Counted from the first letter of the stretch, positions 14,593 to 23,307 are shown. The stretch is DNA of 64,000 nt from JABJOE01 sp964344145 (GCA_964344145.1 CAYFME010000007.1:1-64000); one strand, 5' to 3'. A program made the numbers and translations. The notes: generated by a model not told the origin, from the sequence alone.

Positions 14593-15228
14593 ATGGCAAA
14601 GACTTCCAAGAAAATGGGAAAGATGAGTCGTCGTGAGGGCGTAGCGCTTACCGCGGGGACCAAAGTGATGAAGGTGATGCAACGTCGACCTTATGCTCCT
14701 GGTGTGCATGGCGCACCAAGCGGAGCAGGTGGTCGTCGCCGCCGCCGTCAGTCTGTTTATGGTCAGCAGTTGCGTGAGAAGCAGAAGGCAAAGCGTCTTT
14801 ACGGTGTGATGGAGCGACAGTTCCGCAACTACTTCTCCAAAGCAACGCGCATGCAGGGAAACACGGCTGAGAATCTCGCACGTTTGCTTGAAACACGATT
14901 GGATAACGTTGTGTACCGCCTTGGGTTTGCCAAGACGCGTCCACAGGCTCGCCAAATGGTTAGCCACGCGTTGTTTACGGTCAACGGCAAGAAGGTCAAT
15001 ATTGCGTCCTACCAGGTGCGTGTGGATGATGTGATCACGGTACGAGACAACAAGCGCGAGAAGAAGGTCTTTGAAGACCTCGATGAACGCCTTGGAAGCT
15101 ACACCGTACCGGGTTGGCTCCACACGGATGGACCAGCACGAAGCGGTAAGGTGGTCAGTCTGCCTGAAGGGGAGGATCTCAAGGAGGTTTACGACCCAAC
15201 ACTGATCGTCGAGTTCTACTCACGCTAA
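14593..15228 (+). CDS. rpsD: 30S ribosomal protein S4
   Basis: 211 residues. The S4 RNA-binding domain is clear (LETRLDNVVYRLGFAKTRPQARQMVSHALFTVNGKKVNIASYQV). The N-terminus lacks the zinc cysteines of some S4 proteins and has a GAGGRRRRRQSVYGQQLREKQKAKRLYGVMERQFRNYF stretch instead. It starts three bases after rpsK; tight spacing with no ribosome-binding site. Confidence 0.96.
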   Translation: MAKTSKKMGKMSRREGVALTAGTKVMKVMQRRPYAPGVHGAPSGAGGRRRRRQSVYGQQLREKQKAKRLYGVMERQFRNYFSKATRMQGNTAENLARLLETRLDNVVYRLGFAKTRPQARQMVSHALFTVNGKKVNIASYQVRVDDVITVRDNKREKKVFEDLDERLGSYTVPGWLHTDGPARSGKVVSLPEGEDLKEVYDPTLIVEFYSR

Positions 15229-15251
15229 AATCATTTTTTATCAACGTTTGT

Positions 15252-16064
15252 ATGGAGAACATCCTCCTGCCATCTAAAATGACGTTCCAGGACGGCGATC
15301 AGGATCACGAACAGATCCTCACGATTGAACCGCTTCACCATGGGTATGGAACAACGATCGGAAATGCGCTGCGCCGCGTGATGCTTTCTTCTCTGGAAGG
15401 AGCTGCGGTCACAGACGTAAAGATTAAAGGTGTTCAGCATGAGTTCTCACCTGTCGAGGGTGTGAAGGAAGATGCGCTGGAGATCGTCATGAATCTGAAG
15501 CGCTTGCGCTTGAAGGTTCACTCAGATGAGCCTGTTACGTTGTCATTGAACGTCACCGGACGAGATGGCGCGGTGAAAGCATCTGACTTTGAAGCGAACG
15601 CAGACGTTGACATGATCGACAGCGATGCTGTTGTTTGTACGCTTACGGACAAGAAAGCAACGCTTGATATGAGTGTAGTTGTGTCGCGTGGACGTGGATT
15701 CTTGCCAACGGAGAAGCGTGAGGATACGGGAAAAGAAATTGGCATGATGGCTATTGACGCGATCTTTAGCCCCGTGCTAAATGTCGGCCTGTCTGTTGAG
15801 AACACGCGTGTTGGTGAGATCACCAACTACGACAAGTTGATCATGAAGATTTTGACAGACGGATCCATCACTCCACAGGAAGCGGTTGAGCAAGCAACAA
15901 AGGTTGTCATGAACCACTTCAATTGGATTGAGAATCAGTTCGCACACTCTTCGCTGATGGAGGCAGCTATGAACAATGACGCTGCATCTGATGAACCTGC
16001 CGAGGAAGAGGAATCTGCGCCTGAGGTTGAGGATACAAATGAATCAACGGAGGACGACGAATAA
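15252..16064 (+). CDS. rpoA: RNA polymerase alpha subunit lacking the C-terminal domain
   Basis: 270 residues against about 310-330 in most bacteria. The N-terminal assembly domain is complete (EPLHHGYGTTIGNALRRVMLSSLEGAAV..., GEITNYDKLIMKILTDGSITPQEAVEQATKVVMNHF). After residue ~240 the protein ends in an acidic tail (DEPAEEEESAPEVEDTNESTEDDE) in place of the helix-hairpin-helix C-terminal domain. Polymerase built with it should assemble but could not contact UP elements or class I activators through alpha. Confidence 0.95.
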   Translation: MENILLPSKMTFQDGDQDHEQILTIEPLHHGYGTTIGNALRRVMLSSLEGAAVTDVKIKGVQHEFSPVEGVKEDALEIVMNLKRLRLKVHSDEPVTLSLNVTGRDGAVKASDFEANADVDMIDSDAVVCTLTDKKATLDMSVVVSRGRGFLPTEKREDTGKEIGMMAIDAIFSPVLNVGLSVENTRVGEITNYDKLIMKILTDGSITPQEAVEQATKVVMNHFNWIENQFAHSSLMEAAMNNDAASDEPAEEEESAPEVEDTNESTEDDE

Positions 16065-16067
16065 GCT

Positions 16068-16418
16068 ATGCGCCACCGCAAGACGACAAAAACCCTTGGA
16101 CGAACACCAACAGCCCGCAAGGCTATGTTGCGTGATTTGGCTACGAGCGTGATTGTGTACGAAAAGGTAAAGACCACGCTGACCAAGGCAAAGGCTGTGC
16201 GTCCGGTTGTTGAGAAGTTGATCACCAAGTCTAAGAAAGGTGATTTGGCGGCACGTCGTCAGCTACTGGCATTTTTTCCAACAGAGCAGCCTGTGAATAA
16301 GCTCATGGATGTTCTTGGACCACGCTACGTGAATCGTCCAGGTGGATACACGCGTATTACGAAGATCGGCACGCGCCAGGGAGACGGCGCGCCCGTCGCA
16401 CAGATTGAACTTGTTTAA
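16068..16418 (+). CDS. rplQ: 50S ribosomal protein L17
   Basis: 116 residues, starting MRHRKTTKTLGRTPTARKAMLRDLATSVIVYEKVKTTLTKAKAVRP, the L17 signature, ending IGTRQGDGAPVAQIELV. Full length. It starts three bases after rpoA, the conserved order. Confidence 0.96.
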   Translation: MRHRKTTKTLGRTPTARKAMLRDLATSVIVYEKVKTTLTKAKAVRPVVEKLITKSKKGDLAARRQLLAFFPTEQPVNKLMDVLGPRYVNRPGGYTRITKIGTRQGDGAPVAQIELV

Positions 16419-16419
16419 T

Positions 16420-16767
16420 ATGCAACGAAACGTCTACAAAGTTGATGCTACGGATCAGGTGCTCGGCCGATTGGCTACCGAGATTGCGACGCGCTTGATC
16501 GGAAAGTATCGTCCAGATTATCAGGCACACATCGATGCCGGTGATGTGGTTGAGGTTTCCAATGTGGCAAAGATCAAGCTGACGGGAAAGAAGATCGAGC
16601 AGAAAGAGTACTACCATCACTCACAGTATCCAGGTGGATTGAAGGCGCGCAAGATGGAGGTATTGATGGCTGAGAATCCTGCCGAGGTATTGAAGCTGGC
16701 TGTGTCTCGCATGTTGCCAAAGAATAAGCACCGCACTCCACGCTTGAAGCGTTTGAAGATTAGTTAA
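16420..16767 (+). CDS. rplM: 50S ribosomal protein L13, short form
   Basis: 115 residues against about 142 in most bacteria. Core motifs are present (VLGRLATEIATRLIGKYRPDY, KKIEQKEYYHHSQYPGGLKARKMEVL, AVSRMLPKNKHRTPRLKRLKI). The C-terminal stretch is trimmed, as often in CPR. ATG 16420 directly follows the rplQ stop. Confidence 0.95.
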   Translation: MQRNVYKVDATDQVLGRLATEIATRLIGKYRPDYQAHIDAGDVVEVSNVAKIKLTGKKIEQKEYYHHSQYPGGLKARKMEVLMAENPAEVLKLAVSRMLPKNKHRTPRLKRLKIS

Positions 16768-16771
16768 GTAT

Positions 16772-17167
16772 ATGGCTGAAAAGTATTATCAAAGTATTGG
16801 TCGCCGTAAGACCGCTATCGCACAGGTACGCGTTATTCCTGGCGGAAAGGGATCGATTACGGTCAACGGAAAGGATTACAAGGAATATTTCCCTGTGCCA
16901 ATGTTGCAGGATGCTGTTGAGCGACCATTGCGCGAGACAGGGAAGCTTGAGAGCGTTGATATCACGGTACGTGCTGTTGGTGGTGGACAGACCGGACAAG
17001 CAGATGCGGTGATGATGGGAATCGCCCGCGCACTCGTGAAGTACGACGAAAGTCTCAAGACGGTTATGCGCACACATGGCTTCCTCACACGTGACGCACG
17101 CAAGAAGGAGCGCAAGAAGTTCGGATTGCATGGAGCTCGCCGAGCCAAGCAGTGGCGCAAGCGATAA
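16772..17167 (+). CDS. rpsI: 30S ribosomal protein S9
   Basis: 131 residues, YYQSIGRRKTAIAQVRVIPGG at the start and the KKFGLHGARRAKQWRKR tail that reaches the P-site tRNA (usual ending KRR/SKR). It is the last gene of the cluster and is followed by a terminator. Confidence 0.96.
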   Translation: MAEKYYQSIGRRKTAIAQVRVIPGGKGSITVNGKDYKEYFPVPMLQDAVERPLRETGKLESVDITVRAVGGGQTGQADAVMMGIARALVKYDESLKTVMRTHGFLTRDARKKERKKFGLHGARRAKQWRKR

Positions 17168-17207
17168 TAGATCACAGCTGATCGTGAGCAGATTACAGCA
17201 GATAAAG

Positions 17208-17239
17208 AAGAGCCGCCGAAAGGTGGTTCTTTTGGTTTT
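17208..17239 (+). terminator. Terminator of the ribosomal protein cluster
   Basis: AGAGCCGCC and GGTGGTTCT form a nine-pair stem with a GAAAA loop, followed by TTTGGTTTT. The next promoter (TATAAT at 17242) begins immediately after. Confidence 0.8.
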
Positions 17240-17241
17240 GC

Positions 17242-17254
17242 TATAATGAATCCA
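17242..17254 (+). promoter_or_regulatory. -10 box giving a leaderless mRNA
   Basis: TATAAT at 17242-17247 is six bases from the ATG at 17254, so transcription should begin on the start codon. Confidence 0.65.
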
Positions 17255-18144
17255 TGGAGTTTATCTACGCATTGCCGACGATCTTGCTGTTCGTTGTGCA
17301 GTCGATGACACCAACGTATGAGCTACAACCTGGTCAGACAGTGATCGCTTCCTACTTGGTAAACGAAGAGGCGGAACTTTACGATCCGCTTGTTGTGGAA
17401 GGATTGCCAGACTACTTTGAAGAACTTGCGGAGGACCGTGCTACCCACGAATGGATGTGGGATTTTGTCATCGAATCAATTGATGAAGTATTTGTCGTGG
17501 AACACGTTGTCGGCTTCGATATCTTTATCGACACCCCAGACGACGATCTGCTCGCTTACGTGATTCAGTCCTGGGATGATCCAGAGAAATGGATCGTCTC
17601 GTTTGACATTGAGGACATGCAAAATGAGGGGATGTTTTACCAAACAGCTATTCATGAGCTGGCTCATCTTATCACGCTCGGCGCGCATCAAGTGGAGATG
17701 TCGCATGTGGCGTTTTATGCTGATCTGTCCGATCCAATCTACCAGGAACGGTACGATCAGGTTGTCGCGACCTGCGAAACGTATTTTACGGGCGAGGGGT
17801 GTGCGCATTCGGATTCCTACATCTATCAATTCACGCAAACCTTTTGGAGAGACCTGTTCTCGACGTATGGACCGGTCGACACCAATCAAGGCGACATAGA
17901 TTTCTACGTTGGCAGAGGGGATCAGTTTGTCACAAGCTATGCGTCGACCAATCCTGGGGAGGACATCGCGGAATCATTTATGTTCTTTGTCATTCGTTCA
18001 AAGGCTGAGGATGATTCTGTAGCATCAGCAAAGCAAAACTTTTTCTATCAATATCCTGAGTTCGTAGAGCTGCGCGATAATATTAGAGGGTATCTTGGTG
18101 ACGCACGTTTGAGAATGAGTTTTAAGTCGAACAAAGAGCGATGA
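17254..18144 (+). CDS. Secreted zincin-like metalloprotease, paralogue 1
   Basis: 296 residues. An N-terminal hydrophobic segment (MEFIYALPTILLFVVQSM) is a signal peptide or anchor. The HExxH zinc motif is in YQTAIHELAHLITLG near residue 135, and a downstream NPGEDIAESFMFF near 230 supplies a likely third ligand Glu, as in gluzincins. Two cysteines around CETYFTGEGC may form a disulphide. I do not recognise the exact peptidase family. The next gene is a paralogue starting two bases later, so this is a tandem duplication. Confidence 0.65.
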   Translation: MEFIYALPTILLFVVQSMTPTYELQPGQTVIASYLVNEEAELYDPLVVEGLPDYFEELAEDRATHEWMWDFVIESIDEVFVVEHVVGFDIFIDTPDDDLLAYVIQSWDDPEKWIVSFDIEDMQNEGMFYQTAIHELAHLITLGAHQVEMSHVAFYADLSDPIYQERYDQVVATCETYFTGEGCAHSDSYIYQFTQTFWRDLFSTYGPVDTNQGDIDFYVGRGDQFVTSYASTNPGEDIAESFMFFVIRSKAEDDSVASAKQNFFYQYPEFVELRDNIRGYLGDARLRMSFKSNKER

Positions 18145-18145
18145 T

Positions 18146-19435
18146 ATGAATAACAAGGCAAACATGTTTGGACTTTTTCTGTTTCTGGCCCTCCTGCCGT
18201 TGCAGGTCCACGCCTACGAAACGACTCTTGCATCGTATCTCGTGGACGAGGACGGCGAGCTTTATGATTTGATTACGAGCACGAACCTCACAGGCCAGCA
18301 AAACTTGCTCGCGCAGGACACGGAAACGCATGAGTGGATGTGGGACCAGTTTGTCGGCATCGGAGGAGAGGAGTTCATTACGGAGAACGTCTCGCAGTTT
18401 GACATCTTTGTTGACACTCCAGAGGAGGACTTTCTTGCGTATGTGGTGCAGGATTCTTGGGACATGAGTAAATGGATCGTCTCACTCGATATCGAGGACA
18501 TGCTCGAGGATCTCGATTACTTTAATGAAACGTTGATTCACGAATTCACACATCTTCTCACACTTGGCGTGGATCAAGTCGATGTGGCGGCTGTGTGGAG
18601 TGAATGGGATTTGCCTGATCATGAGTGGTACGAGCTTTACGATGAGGAAGTCGCTGCGTGTGAGACGTACTTCACCGGCGAGGGGTGTGCACATGAAGAC
18701 GCGTACATCTACGATTTCGTTCTTGCGTTCTGGCAGGAGATTTTTGATGAGCATGGAGCGATCGATACGAACGGTGATGGAATCGATTTCTATACAGACA
18801 ACGAGCTCGACTACGTGACGTGGTATGCGGCAACCAATCCGGGTGAAGACATTGCTGAGTCGTTCGCGTATTTTGTACTTGAAGATGAGGCTGATGAAAC
18901 CTATGTCCGTGGTCAAAAGCAGAACTTTTTTTACGAATATGCTGAACTCGTTGAGCTTCGTGAGAACATCCGCGCGTTCTTGAACATTACGTCAGATGTT
19001 GCTGATCAGATCGTGGAAGAAACGCCAGAGGTGACGGCACTGATTGATCGTCTTGCTGGTCAGATTATGTTGATGGTCGATAGGGATGGGGAAGCGTGGT
19101 ACATCGATCCGGTTACACGATTGCGTTATTATCTTGCCGACGGTCCAACCGCGTACGAGTTTTTGCGAACATTCGGACTTGGTATTACGAACGCTGATCT
19201 CGCACAGATCCCATCGTCAGACGATCCTGTTGGCGGCGGGTCTCTTGCCGAGGCATTGTCTGGGCGGATTTTGTTGCAAGTCGAAGAGCGCGGCGAGGCG
19301 TGGTACGTCAATCCAACTGATCTAAAACGATACTACTTGGCCGACGGTGATGCCGCCTACACAATCATGCGCGAGCTTTCTGAGGGAACGCTTGCTGAGT
19401 GGATAGAGGACATCGCTTCGGGATCAGTGCAATAA
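18146..19435 (+). CDS. Secreted zincin-like metalloprotease, paralogue 2, with C-terminal repeats
   Basis: 429 residues. The first ~285 mirror the upstream gene: signal peptide, EWMWDQFVG, IHEFTHLLTLG (HExxH), CETYFTGEGC, and NPGEDIAESFAYFV. The C-terminal part adds two ~55-residue repeats, GQIMLMVDRDGEAWYIDP and GRILLQVEERGEAWYVNP, each followed by an RYYLADG and an A-Y-MR/LR pattern. Such WY..P..RYYL..G repeats are common in secreted CPR proteins and may bind the cell wall. It is probably exported and acts at the cell surface. Confidence 0.65.
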   Translation: MNNKANMFGLFLFLALLPLQVHAYETTLASYLVDEDGELYDLITSTNLTGQQNLLAQDTETHEWMWDQFVGIGGEEFITENVSQFDIFVDTPEEDFLAYVVQDSWDMSKWIVSLDIEDMLEDLDYFNETLIHEFTHLLTLGVDQVDVAAVWSEWDLPDHEWYELYDEEVAACETYFTGEGCAHEDAYIYDFVLAFWQEIFDEHGAIDTNGDGIDFYTDNELDYVTWYAATNPGEDIAESFAYFVLEDEADETYVRGQKQNFFYEYAELVELRENIRAFLNITSDVADQIVEETPEVTALIDRLAGQIMLMVDRDGEAWYIDPVTRLRYYLADGPTAYEFLRTFGLGITNADLAQIPSSDDPVGGGSLAEALSGRILLQVEERGEAWYVNPTDLKRYYLADGDAAYTIMRELSEGTLAEWIEDIASGSVQ

Positions 19436-19437
19436 AC

Positions 19438-19463
19438 AAAAACCGGCCGTGAGGCCGGTTTTT
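19438..19463. terminator. Bidirectional terminator
   Basis: AAAAACCGGCC-gtga-GGCCGGTTTTT between two convergent genes, with T-runs on both strands. Confidence 0.9.
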
Positions 19464-19465
19464 GT

Positions 19466-20479
19466 TTACTTCTTTTTCCTTGAAGACTTCTTCTTAGTTT
19501 TCTTCGTTGCCTTCTTGCGCATATCCGTTGCTTGGTCTGATTCATCAACAATTTCTTGCTTGAGGATTTCCTCAATGACATCTTCGAGACTGACCACTCC
19601 TTCAAGGCCGTCGAATTCATTCTTTACGAACGCAAGGTGCACTTTCGATTGGATGAACATGTTCAAGAGTGTGTCCAACTTTTCTCCTCGAGAGATGACG
19701 AGCGACTTTTCCTTTCGAATGAGTCCTTTAACCTTTGCGTTTAGTTTGATGTTAATCAGGTCCTTTGCATACAAAAGTCCAACAACGTTATCAATATCCT
19801 TTTTGTAAACAGGAACGCGCGTAAAGCCCTCTTTTTTGATCTTGTTGAGGAGCTTCCTATCCAAGTTTGCATCTGCATCAACCGCAAAAACAACCGTGCG
19901 GGGTGTCATAATTTGCTCTGCCGTTTTGTCGGAGAATGACAAAGCTCCTTCGATGATGCGCTCTTCGTCTGTATCAACGGCACTTTCTTTTGATCCCTGG
20001 TGCTCCTTGATGATTTCAATCAACTCCTTTTTGGAATAGATACTTGGCATTTCGTCACCAAGTGTTTTGTCAAGAATCCAGGCGATTGGCCAGCAAACAG
20101 GAAAGAGAATGAAGATGAAGATTTTGACGATCCACGCAGTCTTCGCGCCGACTTGCAGGGCGTAGCGAGCAAAGGTCGCCTGCGGGATGATCTCTCCGAA
20201 CACAACGATTAACCCTGTGGCGACGAGACCGGCAACGACCCCGCTGGCAATGTTTCCAAGAAAGATGGCCAACGTTGAGTTGACGGCGACGTTTCCAAGG
20301 AGAAGGGTACACAGTAGGAGGTTCCCTCGACGACGAACAGAGTAGACCTTTTTCGCGTCTTTATTTCCAATGGAGATCTTCCGCTCCAGCTCGCTTTTGT
20401 CGAGACTCAAGAGTCCGAGGGTGAGGCCTGAGAAGAGGCCAGATAAAAGAACAAGAACAACAACAATGATGTAATCCAT
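19466..20479 (-). CDS. CNNM/CorC-family membrane protein (HlyC/CorC)
   Basis: 337 residues. An N-terminal CNNM membrane domain covers about 1-150 with three to four helices (LLSGLFSGLTLGLLSLDKSELERK, GNVAVNSTLAIFLG, VVFGEIIPQATFARYA). Two CBS motifs follow (EQIMTPRTVVFAVDADANLD; LVISRGEKLDTLLNMFIQSKVHLAFVKNEFDGLEGVVSLEDVIEEIL). A Lys-rich tail ends the protein, and the CorC_HlyC domain is absent. The family is linked to Mg2+ export. A TACAAT box lies eight bases before the ATG. Confidence 0.88.
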   Translation of the reverse strand: MDYIIVVVLVLLSGLFSGLTLGLLSLDKSELERKISIGNKDAKKVYSVRRRGNLLLCTLLLGNVAVNSTLAIFLGNIASGVVAGLVATGLIVVFGEIIPQATFARYALQVGAKTAWIVKIFIFILFPVCWPIAWILDKTLGDEMPSIYSKKELIEIIKEHQGSKESAVDTDEERIIEGALSFSDKTAEQIMTPRTVVFAVDADANLDRKLLNKIKKEGFTRVPVYKKDIDNVVGLLYAKDLINIKLNAKVKGLIRKEKSLVISRGEKLDTLLNMFIQSKVHLAFVKNEFDGLEGVVSLEDVIEEILKQEIVDESDQATDMRKKATKKTKKKSSRKKK

Positions 20480-20536
20480 ACTTCTGCATTGTAGCCTAAA
20501 TAGCCTTGATCATCACGATCTGTACACAAGTAATCT

Positions 20537-20616
20537 TTGACGGGAGGTATCAGGTATGTTGAAATAGATACAGAATCTCCCTTCAATAGTAGAAACTATT
20601 GCCGGGAGTTTTTGTT
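20537..20616 (+). promoter_or_regulatory. Attenuator-like RNA with mutually exclusive stems
   Basis: GGGAG-GTATC (20543-20552) can pair with GATAC...CTCCC (up to 20582), or the same CTCCC can pair with GGGAG at 20604-20608 across a CAATAGT-agaa-ACTATTG hairpin followed by TTTTTGTTTT. The second fold is a good intrinsic terminator and the first would block it. A weak TTGACG lies at 20537. The sensed signal, if any, is unknown. Confidence 0.45.
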
Positions 20617-20620
20617 TTGT

Positions 20621-20723
20621 CGAGCATGGGCGACCTTGGGCCCGGTCAGGTACAACGCGCGTCTTGTCAGTCGATGCGTTTCGGGTTCGAATCCCGACGG
20701 GTCCAAGGCCGTGCATGCTTGAC
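20621..20723 (+). ncRNA. tRNA-like RNA with a T-arm and an extended outer stem
   Basis: Positions 20638-20644 (GGGCCCG) pair with 20698-20704 (CGGGTCC) as a seven-pair acceptor-like stem. A perfect T-arm sits beside it (TCGGG-TTCGAAT-CCCGA). The middle has a CGCGTC/GATGCG stem with a nine-base loop containing TTGTCAG, but no convincing D-arm. CCTTGG/CCAAGG and further pairs extend the acceptor outward. No CCA is encoded. It is a degenerate tRNA or tRNA-like ncRNA, not an ordinary tRNA gene. Confidence 0.35.
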
Positions 20724-20785
20724 GTCAACGAGTTCTGCTGATATGTTTCTGATGACTGACAAGTCGTGCAACCAGACCGGATTTG

Positions 20786-20815
20786 AAAAGAGCCTCAGCG
20801 GCTCTTTTCTTGTTT
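20786..20815 (+). terminator. Intrinsic terminator before the flippase gene
   Basis: AAAAGAGCC pairs with GGCTCTTTT around a five-base loop, followed by CTTGTTTTT. It ends the transcript of the tRNA-like region. Confidence 0.85.
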
Positions 20816-20848
20816 TTCTTACCCAAATACGATACTATTCCCCCTGTT

Positions 20849-22276
20849 ATGACGCAACGGTTGGCGAAGAATACGCTGCATTTGACGCTCGCAATGATTG
20901 GGCAAAAAGCCGTTGCGTTTTTGTATTTCGCGCTGATTGCACGGCTGATGGGTGCCGAGGACACCGGTGCGTACTTCATCGCCTTGGCCATCATCACCGT
21001 CATCATGGTTCTGGACGATCTGGGCATGACGTCCGTGCTCATTCGTGAGACCGCGAAGGACGAAAAGGACGCAACGCAATGGTGCCGTACGGTCATGGGT
21101 GTGAAGGTTATTACGATGCCCATTACAGTCGTCATCGCGTTTTTTGTTCCCGTGATCATGGGTTACAGCGAAGAGGTTACGCAGCTCGTACGCCTGGCAA
21201 TCATCATCATGCTTGCCGATACGCTTTCACTTACGTTCTACGGCGTGCTGCGTGGTTTGCGACGCCTCAAGTATGAATCCATCGGTGTGTTTGTGGGGCA
21301 GATTCTCATCGCTGGCGTAGGTACATTTTTCTTGTTGACTGGACAGGCAACGTTGCCATTGTTGATCGGTGCGCTTATCGTGGGCAGTCTCTGGAATGTT
21401 CTCTATGGTGCGTCGCGCGTGGTCAAAAAGCTGGGCTGGAAGGCATTGATGCCGACGTACACGCTTGGTTGGAAGCCGTTGAAGATGGCGTTTGCATTTT
21501 TCCTGGCAGCCGTCTTTGTGAAGATCTACTCGTACACAGACAGCATTATTCTTGAGCGTGTGATGGGCGAGGAAGCCGTTGGATTTTATTCGGTTGCCTA
21601 TAAGCTCACTTACGCATTCCAGTTCCTACCGCTGGCGTTCATTGCGGCGTTGTATCCAGCTATGAGCGCGCAAGCAAAGGACCCGGTTGCGTTGAAAGAG
21701 ACGCTGCTCAAATCGTTTTGGTACCTCATGTTGCTCGGTGCGCCAATCGTCTTTGGTATTTGGTCGCTAGGGCCGGAAATCGTCACATTCTTTTACTCGG
21801 AACAGTACTTGTCGTCGATTTTACCGCTACAAGTGCTTATCTTTGTACTCATCTTTATCTTCTTGGACTTTCCGATCGGTTCACTACTTAATGCGACAGA
21901 TCGTCAGTCAATCAAAACCGCCATCATGGGCGCAACCATGGTCGTGAACATTGTTGGTAACTTGATTCTTATCCCGCGTTACGAGATCGTTGGAGCAAGT
22001 ATCGCGGCCCTTATCAGTTTCATCTTCATGTTCGTGGCTGGATGGATTGCAACGAGAAAGATCGTGGAGATAACGCTCGCGGATCTTTGGAGGAATACGT
22101 GGCATGTTCTGCTGGCGGGAGTCGTGATGGCCATCGTGGTTGTTTTGGTAAAGCTGCTGATGCCGTTTTACGTCGCGATAGTGGTTGGTGCCGCTGTGTA
22201 CGTTGTTCTGGGCTTTGCGTTTGGAGGTATTACGCGTGAACACGTTGCTCAAGTGAAAGGGCTATTGCGACGTTAG
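20849..22276 (+). CDS. Polysaccharide flippase (Wzx/MOP superfamily)
   Basis: 475 residues with about 12-14 membrane helices. The start (MTQRLAKNTLHLTLAMIGQKAVAFLYFALIARLMGAEDTGAYFIALAI) is typical of Wzx-type flippases. It likely moves lipid-linked oligosaccharides across the membrane for the glycan made by the next genes. TACTAT at 20833-20838 gives about a four-base leader. The following glycosyltransferase starts two bases after its stop. Confidence 0.85.
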   Translation: MTQRLAKNTLHLTLAMIGQKAVAFLYFALIARLMGAEDTGAYFIALAIITVIMVLDDLGMTSVLIRETAKDEKDATQWCRTVMGVKVITMPITVVIAFFVPVIMGYSEEVTQLVRLAIIIMLADTLSLTFYGVLRGLRRLKYESIGVFVGQILIAGVGTFFLLTGQATLPLLIGALIVGSLWNVLYGASRVVKKLGWKALMPTYTLGWKPLKMAFAFFLAAVFVKIYSYTDSIILERVMGEEAVGFYSVAYKLTYAFQFLPLAFIAALYPAMSAQAKDPVALKETLLKSFWYLMLLGAPIVFGIWSLGPEIVTFFYSEQYLSSILPLQVLIFVLIFIFLDFPIGSLLNATDRQSIKTAIMGATMVVNIVGNLILIPRYEIVGASIAALISFIFMFVAGWIATRKIVEITLADLWRNTWHVLLAGVVMAIVVVLVKLLMPFYVAIVVGAAVYVVLGFAFGGITREHVAQVKGLLRR

Positions 22277-22277
22277 T

Positions 22278-23273
22278 ATGGCAAAGATCCTTCTACCAAC
22301 ACTAGACTATCCTCCCCGCACCGGTGGCGTTGCGCGTTACTTGGAGGCAATCAAACAGACCTTGGGGGATGACATGGACGTCCTCTTTTTTGACGATGCC
22401 CCTGGACGACTGTCGATGCTGTGGACGCTTTGGAAGCGTTCGCGATCGTATGAACAGGCTTGGACAAGTCACATTCTTCCAATTGGAACGATGTTGTGGT
22501 TGTTACGGCGGCGTTATAGTGTCTTTTTGCATGGCATGGACTTTGATCTTGCGCGGCGTAGTGCGTGGAAGCGATGGCTTACACGACGTATTCTGAGGCG
22601 CGCTCAGCACGTGTTTGCGAATTCACACGCGCTCGCTTCGGAGATTGGGTCGTTTTGCAACCGAAGGGTGGAAGTTGTGTATCCATGTGTGAGCGATGCG
22701 TTTGTAGAGGCATCGAATGTTGTGCGTCGCGAATCTCACGAAGGCGTAACGCTTCTGACGGTTGGACGATTAGTTGAGCGCAAAGGACATATGGATATGC
22801 TAGAGATCGTTCGTCGCAACAACGATCTGAAATACGTCATTGTCGGCGACGGACCAATGCGTAAGACGATTGAGGACTTTGTCGATGAACATGAGCTTGC
22901 CGATCGCGTTGAGTTATTACAGTCCGTTCCTGATCGCAAGCTGCCGTCGATCTATGCGCGTGCGGATATCTTTGTTATGCCTACACATAAATCTGAAGGT
23001 GATCGTGAGGGCTTCGGTATCGTGTATCTTGAGGCGCAGCTGTTCGGCACGCCGGTTATCGCTGTTTCTCATCCCGGAGTTAATGAGGCGGTTGTTGAAG
23101 GGGTGGGTGGATTATTGATAAACAGCCATGAGGACCTAGATACGGCTGTAAAAAAGCTGGTTAATGGCCGAGAACTTCGGGAGCAGTTGGGTCGACGAGG
23201 GCAAGAGTTCGTTAAGGCAAAATTCACGAGAGAACACCAGTTTTCTGCTTTGAGGAGCTACATTCCCTCGTGA
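22278..23273 (+). CDS. Family 4 (GT-B) glycosyltransferase
   Basis: 331 residues. The N-terminal half begins MAKILLPTLDYPPRTGGVARYLEAI with the Gly-rich acceptor loop of GT4. The C-terminal half has LLTVGRLVERKGHMDMLEIV and the EGFGIVYLEAQLFGTPVIA donor-binding motif with the E-x7-E pattern. It transfers a sugar in the glycan operon. Its TGA lies inside a 34-bp palindrome. Confidence 0.88.
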   Translation: MAKILLPTLDYPPRTGGVARYLEAIKQTLGDDMDVLFFDDAPGRLSMLWTLWKRSRSYEQAWTSHILPIGTMLWLLRRRYSVFLHGMDFDLARRSAWKRWLTRRILRRAQHVFANSHALASEIGSFCNRRVEVVYPCVSDAFVEASNVVRRESHEGVTLLTVGRLVERKGHMDMLEIVRRNNDLKYVIVGDGPMRKTIEDFVDEHELADRVELLQSVPDRKLPSIYARADIFVMPTHKSEGDREGFGIVYLEAQLFGTPVIAVSHPGVNEAVVEGVGGLLINSHEDLDTAVKKLVNGRELREQLGRRGQEFVKAKFTREHQFSALRSYIPS

Positions 23274-23303
23274 ACATTTGGTACGATCGCCACAAATGTT
23301 AAC
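23270..23303. repeat. 34-bp palindrome, copy 1
   Basis: Begins GTGAACATTTGG, has a CGATCG centre and ends CCACAAATGTTAAC. It covers the stop codon of the upstream gene and lies just before the next glycosyltransferase. Related copies are at 39624, 59480 and 60004. Confidence 0.8.
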
Positions 23304-23307
23304 CGAT

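Noticed and set aside
20638..20705. Ordinary tRNA-Asp gene (TTGTCAG loop)
   Set aside because: The acceptor and T-arm pair well but the D-arm is not convincing, the loop would be nine bases and CCA is absent; listed only as tRNA-like.
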